From an uncultured Oscillospiraceae bacterium (lineage in GTDB: Bacteria > Bacillota > Clostridia > Oscillospirales > Oscillospiraceae): a stretch of DNA of 9,726 nucleotides. Under the pieces are notes generated by a model that was given only the letters and a program-made list of their open reading frames with translations, did not search any database and was not told the DNA's origin. Below, one piece after another: positions 6,999 through 9,726 of the stretch (positions are counted from its first letter, which is position 1; each line of letters starts with the position of its first letter). The position numbers and the translations under genes were made by a program. Where the stretch lies: contig CAKTQE010000071.1 in the NCBI GenBank assembly GCA_934593275.1, positions 1 to 9,726 on the forward strand, given 5' to 3'.

Positions 6999-9083
6999 TT
7001 ACTCCACACCCCGGAGGTATAGCCCTCTGGTGCAGGCACCGGGGTCAAAGGAGGTGGGGACCAGGTATTCTTCCAGAACCCGGTCCACTTCCCGGGCGTT
7101 TTCCGTGGTGAAATTCAGGCGGATGGCCCACAGGCCCAGTTTGGCCAGGTCGTTCTGGCGGTCCAGCCAGTAGAGCTTTTTGCCGTTGAGCAATACCGAA
7201 CGGCAGGTATCCGCTTCTTTCATCACCGGGAAATCCGCACCGGTTTTGTCTGTCAGCTTCACGGGAACGCCGCTTTGACAGGCGCACTCCCCGGTTTTGT
7301 TTTTAATCAGGCACTGCTCCGTGATCATCAGGGGCAGACGGCCATAGGCGATGAGCTCCATGTTCACGGCCTTGCTGATGTCCCGAACCTGGGGCAGGGT
7401 CATTTCAAAGCTCAGGGTGGCCGAGGCAAGCTTTAACTCCCGGGCCACGTTTGCGGAGACGGAATTGAAAATATTCAGGCCAAAGTCCCCTCTCAGCCGG
7501 AATCCGGCCTCCATGGCGGGGATCAACAGACCCATGTTCCCCACCAGGCAGTCCCGGATGCCCAAGGCCCGGACCTGGCTCATGCGGTTGCGGAGCCGGG
7601 GCAGCTCGTCATCGTGAACCACTCTGGGCAGCACCGCCGCCACCCGGCCCCGGGCGGCCAGCAACTGGCAGAGTTTTGTATCCGCTGCCAGCAGATGCAG
7701 GGGTACATAGAGCATACTGACCTCAGATTCCAATAGTCTGGGGGTCAGCTGTTCCAGGCTGGACACCTGGACCGTGAGACCGGGCTGGTCCGTGGGGCCT
7801 TTCAGATAGGGAACTTCCTTGGCCCGCCGCACGGGATGGTCCGAACGTCTGGCCCGAAGGGCCGTCATCTGGTTGAGTACATCCCGGCGCATGGCGTTGA
7901 TGGCTGCGGCGGGGAGCATCAGCCCCGGCTCTACCTGGGTGCGGACTTCCACACAGCGGAAGGGGGTACCGCCGGTTTTGCCGATGCGTTCGGCCAGGGC
8001 TTTCCCCGTCAGGGGGACATTCACCGCCCGCTCCGGCACCGGCCCCTGGGCCATGCACATGTGGCCCTCCTGGTCCGTGGCCGTAAGACTGCTGCCGTCC
8101 ACCGTGACCACCGCCCGGAATTTTACATCCACCAGGGGGGCCTCGCCGCTTTCATAGCTCTGGCGGCAGGCCTGCAAAAACTTCGTATCCTCCGGCACAT
8201 CCTCATGGACGCCGAACATTTTCTTATCCACCTTGCCGGTGTAATACCCGGCGGTAAAGCCCTGGCGGTTAAAGGCGGCCAAAAGGGTATCCATCATTTC
8301 CTGGGTCACCGGTGCCCCGTCAATGGCCTGCCGGTAGACTCTGGTGACGGCGGCCACATACTCTGGCCTTTTCATCCGGCCCTCCAGCTTTAAGGAGGCC
8401 ACCCCCATCTTTTTGATCTGCTCTACGTACTTCACCAAGCAGTTGTCTTTGAGGCTCAGGGGATACTTGTTTTCCCAACGGGAATAGCCGTAGCTCTGGC
8501 GGCAGGGCTGGGCGCAGCGGCCCCGGTTGCCGGAACGGGAGCCGATCATGGCAGACAGATAGCACTGGCCGGAATAGCACATACACAGGGCGCCGTGGCC
8601 GAAAATCTCAATTTCAATAGGGGCATTCTCGCAGATGTAGGCGATTTCCTGCCGGTTTAACTCCCGGCTCAGCACCACCCGGGACATGCCCATGGCGGCG
8701 CACAGCTGGACACCGGCCAGGGAGTGGACGGTCATCTGAGTGGAGCCGTGAATGGGCACATGGGGGGCAATTTGCCGACACAGCTGCACCACGCCCCAGT
8801 CCTGGACGATAAAGGCATCCACCCCCGCCTGGGCGGCGGTACGGATGAGGTCCCGCACCTGCTGCAGCTCCCGGTCCGTCACCAGGGTATTCAAGGTCAG
8901 GTGGACCTGGACTCCCCGGACATGACAGTACCGCAGGGCCTCAGCCAGGGTATCCACCGTAAAATTCTTCGCGCTTTGCCGGGCGTTAAAGGTTCCAACG
9001 CCTAAGTAAACCGCATTGGCACCGTTCTGCACCGCGGCCCGCAGCGCATCCATCGACCCCGCAGGGGCCAGCAATTCCAACAT
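6999..9083 (-). CDS. U32 family protein (RlhA-like; 'peptidase U32'), long form
   Basis: A 694-residue soluble protein. The N-terminal half holds the U32 domain, starting with LELLAPAGSMDALRAAVQNG and containing the family signature around EIFGHGALCMCYSGQCYLS (residues 159-177). Cysteines 167, 174, 190 and 194 form a C-x6-C-x15-C-x3-C set, like the probable iron-sulfur ligands of RlhA and TrhP; these relatives hydroxylate 23S rRNA or tRNA, so an RNA-modifying role is more likely than the old 'collagenase' label. Residues ~300-420 look like the DUF3656 module. The C-terminal part (~435-694) has a second cysteine group (591, 600, 602, 627). The start at 9083 is preferred over the ATG at 9098: GGAGAGG (9090-9096) sits 6 bases upstream of 9083, while nothing precedes 9098. 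No terminator other than the repeat element separates it from maf. Confidence 0.88.
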   Translation of the reverse strand: MLELLAPAGSMDALRAAVQNGANAVYLGVGTFNARQSAKNFTVDTLAEALRYCHVRGVQVHLTLNTLVTDRELQQVRDLIRTAAQAGVDAFIVQDWGVVQLCRQIAPHVPIHGSTQMTVHSLAGVQLCAAMGMSRVVLSRELNRQEIAYICENAPIEIEIFGHGALCMCYSGQCYLSAMIGSRSGNRGRCAQPCRQSYGYSRWENKYPLSLKDNCLVKYVEQIKKMGVASLKLEGRMKRPEYVAAVTRVYRQAIDGAPVTQEMMDTLLAAFNRQGFTAGYYTGKVDKKMFGVHEDVPEDTKFLQACRQSYESGEAPLVDVKFRAVVTVDGSSLTATDQEGHMCMAQGPVPERAVNVPLTGKALAERIGKTGGTPFRCVEVRTQVEPGLMLPAAAINAMRRDVLNQMTALRARRSDHPVRRAKEVPYLKGPTDQPGLTVQVSSLEQLTPRLLESEVSMLYVPLHLLAADTKLCQLLAARGRVAAVLPRVVHDDELPRLRNRMSQVRALGIRDCLVGNMGLLIPAMEAGFRLRGDFGLNIFNSVSANVARELKLASATLSFEMTLPQVRDISKAVNMELIAYGRLPLMITEQCLIKNKTGECACQSGVPVKLTDKTGADFPVMKEADTCRSVLLNGKKLYWLDRQNDLAKLGLWAIRLNFTTENAREVDRVLEEYLVPTSFDPGACTRGLYLRGVE

Positions 9084-9089
9084 AGGTAT

Positions 9090-9096
9090 CCTCTCC
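9090..9096 (-). promoter_or_regulatory. Ribosome binding site deciding the U32 gene start
   Basis: GGAGAGG on the minus strand lies 6 bases before the ATG at 9083. It falls inside the first codons of the longer frame that begins at 9098, which argues that the shorter protein starting MLELLAPAG is the real one. Confidence 0.7.
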
Positions 9097-9115
9097 ATAT
9101 GGTATACTTAATCAC

Positions 9116-9134
9116 ATTCTACCACAGTTTGTGG
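9116..9134 (-). promoter_or_regulatory. Extended -10 promoter of the U32 gene with an overlapping dyad
   Basis: On the minus strand TAGAAT (9116-9121) is preceded by TGG, an extended -10 arrangement; no good -35 is seen at the usual spacing. The perfect inverted repeat CCACA/TGTGG (9122-9126 with 9130-9134) overlaps the TG motif and the spacer, a position where a bound regulator would block polymerase. The leader to the ATG at 9083 would be roughly 25-30 bases. Confidence 0.5.
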
Positions 9135-9285
9135 AAAATTTCTACCCTTTTATGCCGAATTTCAGAAATTAAAACAGTCTTATGGGATGCAGACCCCAGA
9201 GAATCCTCTTTGGAGTACAGAGGCGTTTGAAAAAAATTTTTAAGAACCGCAACATTTTTCCTGTCCCAGCTGTATCCAGGATAGA

Positions 9286-9301
9286 CCGGCAACAATGCCG
9301 G
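9286..9301 (+). other. Small stem-loop upstream of the lipoprotein gene
   Basis: CCGGCA (9286-9291) pairs with TGCCGG (9296-9301) around a 4-base loop, ending 6 bases before the ribosome binding site of the plus-strand gene. No T-run follows on either strand, so it does not look like a terminator. It could be a leader structure or chance. Confidence 0.35.
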
Positions 9302-9321
9302 AAAATGAAAGGAATGTATGA

Positions 9322-9726
9322 ATGATGAAAAAGTTTACTGTTGGTGTACTTAGTTTTGTGCTGGTGCTTTCTATGGCGGCTTGCGCCGGAAAAAATACGG
9401 AAGCCCCCACTGTCCATGACGGAAACACCCCCACTTTCTCAGAACAAGTCCCTCTTTCTGTCAGAAAGCCCAAGGCAGAGGAGCCTGAAAATGAAAACGG
9501 GAACGTTCAAATTCCCAACCCCTGGCAGGAATGCGCCAGTCTGGAAGAAGCCGGAAAACTGGTGGGCTTCTCCTTTACGGCTCCCGAAAGCATTGAGGGC
9601 TTTGAGAATCGCTACATTGCAGCCATTCCAGGAGAACTGGCAGAGGTGATTTTCAGCAGCGGCGATGAGGACCAGGCTTTCGTGTGCTTCCGCAAGGGCG
9701 TTGGCACCGATGACATCAGCGGCGAC
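9322..9726 (+). CDS. Predicted lipoprotein of unknown function (5' part)
   Basis: The first 135 codons are present and the frame runs off the window edge. A lysine-containing N-terminus, a hydrophobic core and the lipobox LSMAAC with Cys21 mark a lipoprotein signal peptide, so the mature protein is probably anchored to the outer face of the membrane. Residues ~22-62 are a polar linker rich in Pro, Glu and Asn. From residue ~65 a folded domain seems to begin (IPNPWQECASLEEAGKLVGF, then SFTAPESIEGF). This pattern of a 'NPW..C.SLEEA...GF.. P' stretch recalls small clostridial lipoproteins with DUF4367-like domains, but that is only a resemblance. AAAGGA (9308-9313) lies 8 bases before the ATG at 9322; the next codon is also ATG, so 9325 is a possible start. 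It is transcribed away from the U32 gene. Confidence 0.8.
   Translation, partial: MMKKFTVGVLSFVLVLSMAACAGKNTEAPTVHDGNTPTFSEQVPLSVRKPKAEEPENENGNVQIPNPWQECASLEEAGKLVGFSFTAPESIEGFENRYIAAIPGELAEVIFSSGDEDQAFVCFRKGVGTDDISGD

Noticed and set aside
9227..9255. TTGAAA with a downstream CAACAT as a promoter for the lipoprotein gene
   Set aside because: The -10 candidate matches the consensus at only three of six positions; no better promoter was found, so none is claimed.

Overview
The window looks like chromosomal DNA of a low-to-mid G+C anaerobic Firmicute, most likely a gut clostridium of the Oscillospiraceae/Ruminococcaceae type. The reasons are strong GGAGG-type ribosome binding sites, a Gram-positive-style maf-mreC-mreD-PBP2 cell-shape cluster, a long two-part U32 protein, and a palindromic intergenic repeat of a kind I associate with gut clostridia. 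The genus cannot be fixed from this sequence alone.

Layout. (1) 1-75, plus strand: the last 24 codons of a gene that looks like the C-terminus of a PTS EIIB (glucose/beta-glucoside type) domain, followed by a strong terminator hairpin at 160-196. (2) 197-466: about 270 bases with no convincing gene but several perfect short stems. (3) 527-2071, minus strand: a separately transcribed membrane protein of the O-antigen ligase/polymerase (Wzy_C) type, with its own good promoter (2174-2202) and terminator (467-509). (4) 2300-6623, minus strand: a tightly packed cluster maf > mreC > mreD > mrdA (PBP2), with abutting or overlapping genes, closed by a hairpin terminator at 2264-2292 with T-runs on both sides. 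(5) 6624-6998: an intergenic stretch largely filled by a 184-bp palindrome-rich repeat element with 10-bp terminal inverted repeats. (6) 6999-9083, minus strand: a U32-family protein with the cysteine pattern of the RlhA/TrhP RNA-hydroxylation enzymes. (7) 9084-9321: a divergent intergenic region with an extended -10 promoter for the U32 gene overlapped by a perfect dyad. (8) 9322-9726, plus strand: the first 135 codons of a predicted lipoprotein, cut off by the window edge.

How the genes fit together. MreC, MreD and PBP2 are parts of the elongasome (Rod complex) that builds the lateral wall; Maf is a nucleotide pyrophosphatase commonly linked to the mre locus. mreB, which often lies just before mreC, is not present here. 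The Wzy-like protein could act on surface glycans or wall polymers, but no glycosyltransferase genes accompany it in the window and its DNA is visibly more AT-rich than its neighbours. I did not find a clearly new multi-gene system. The points most worth a second look are the repeat element between the U32 gene and maf, the highly basic N-terminal extension of MreD, the atypical Wzy-like gene with a hydrophilic insert, and the unexplained structured stretch at 197-466.
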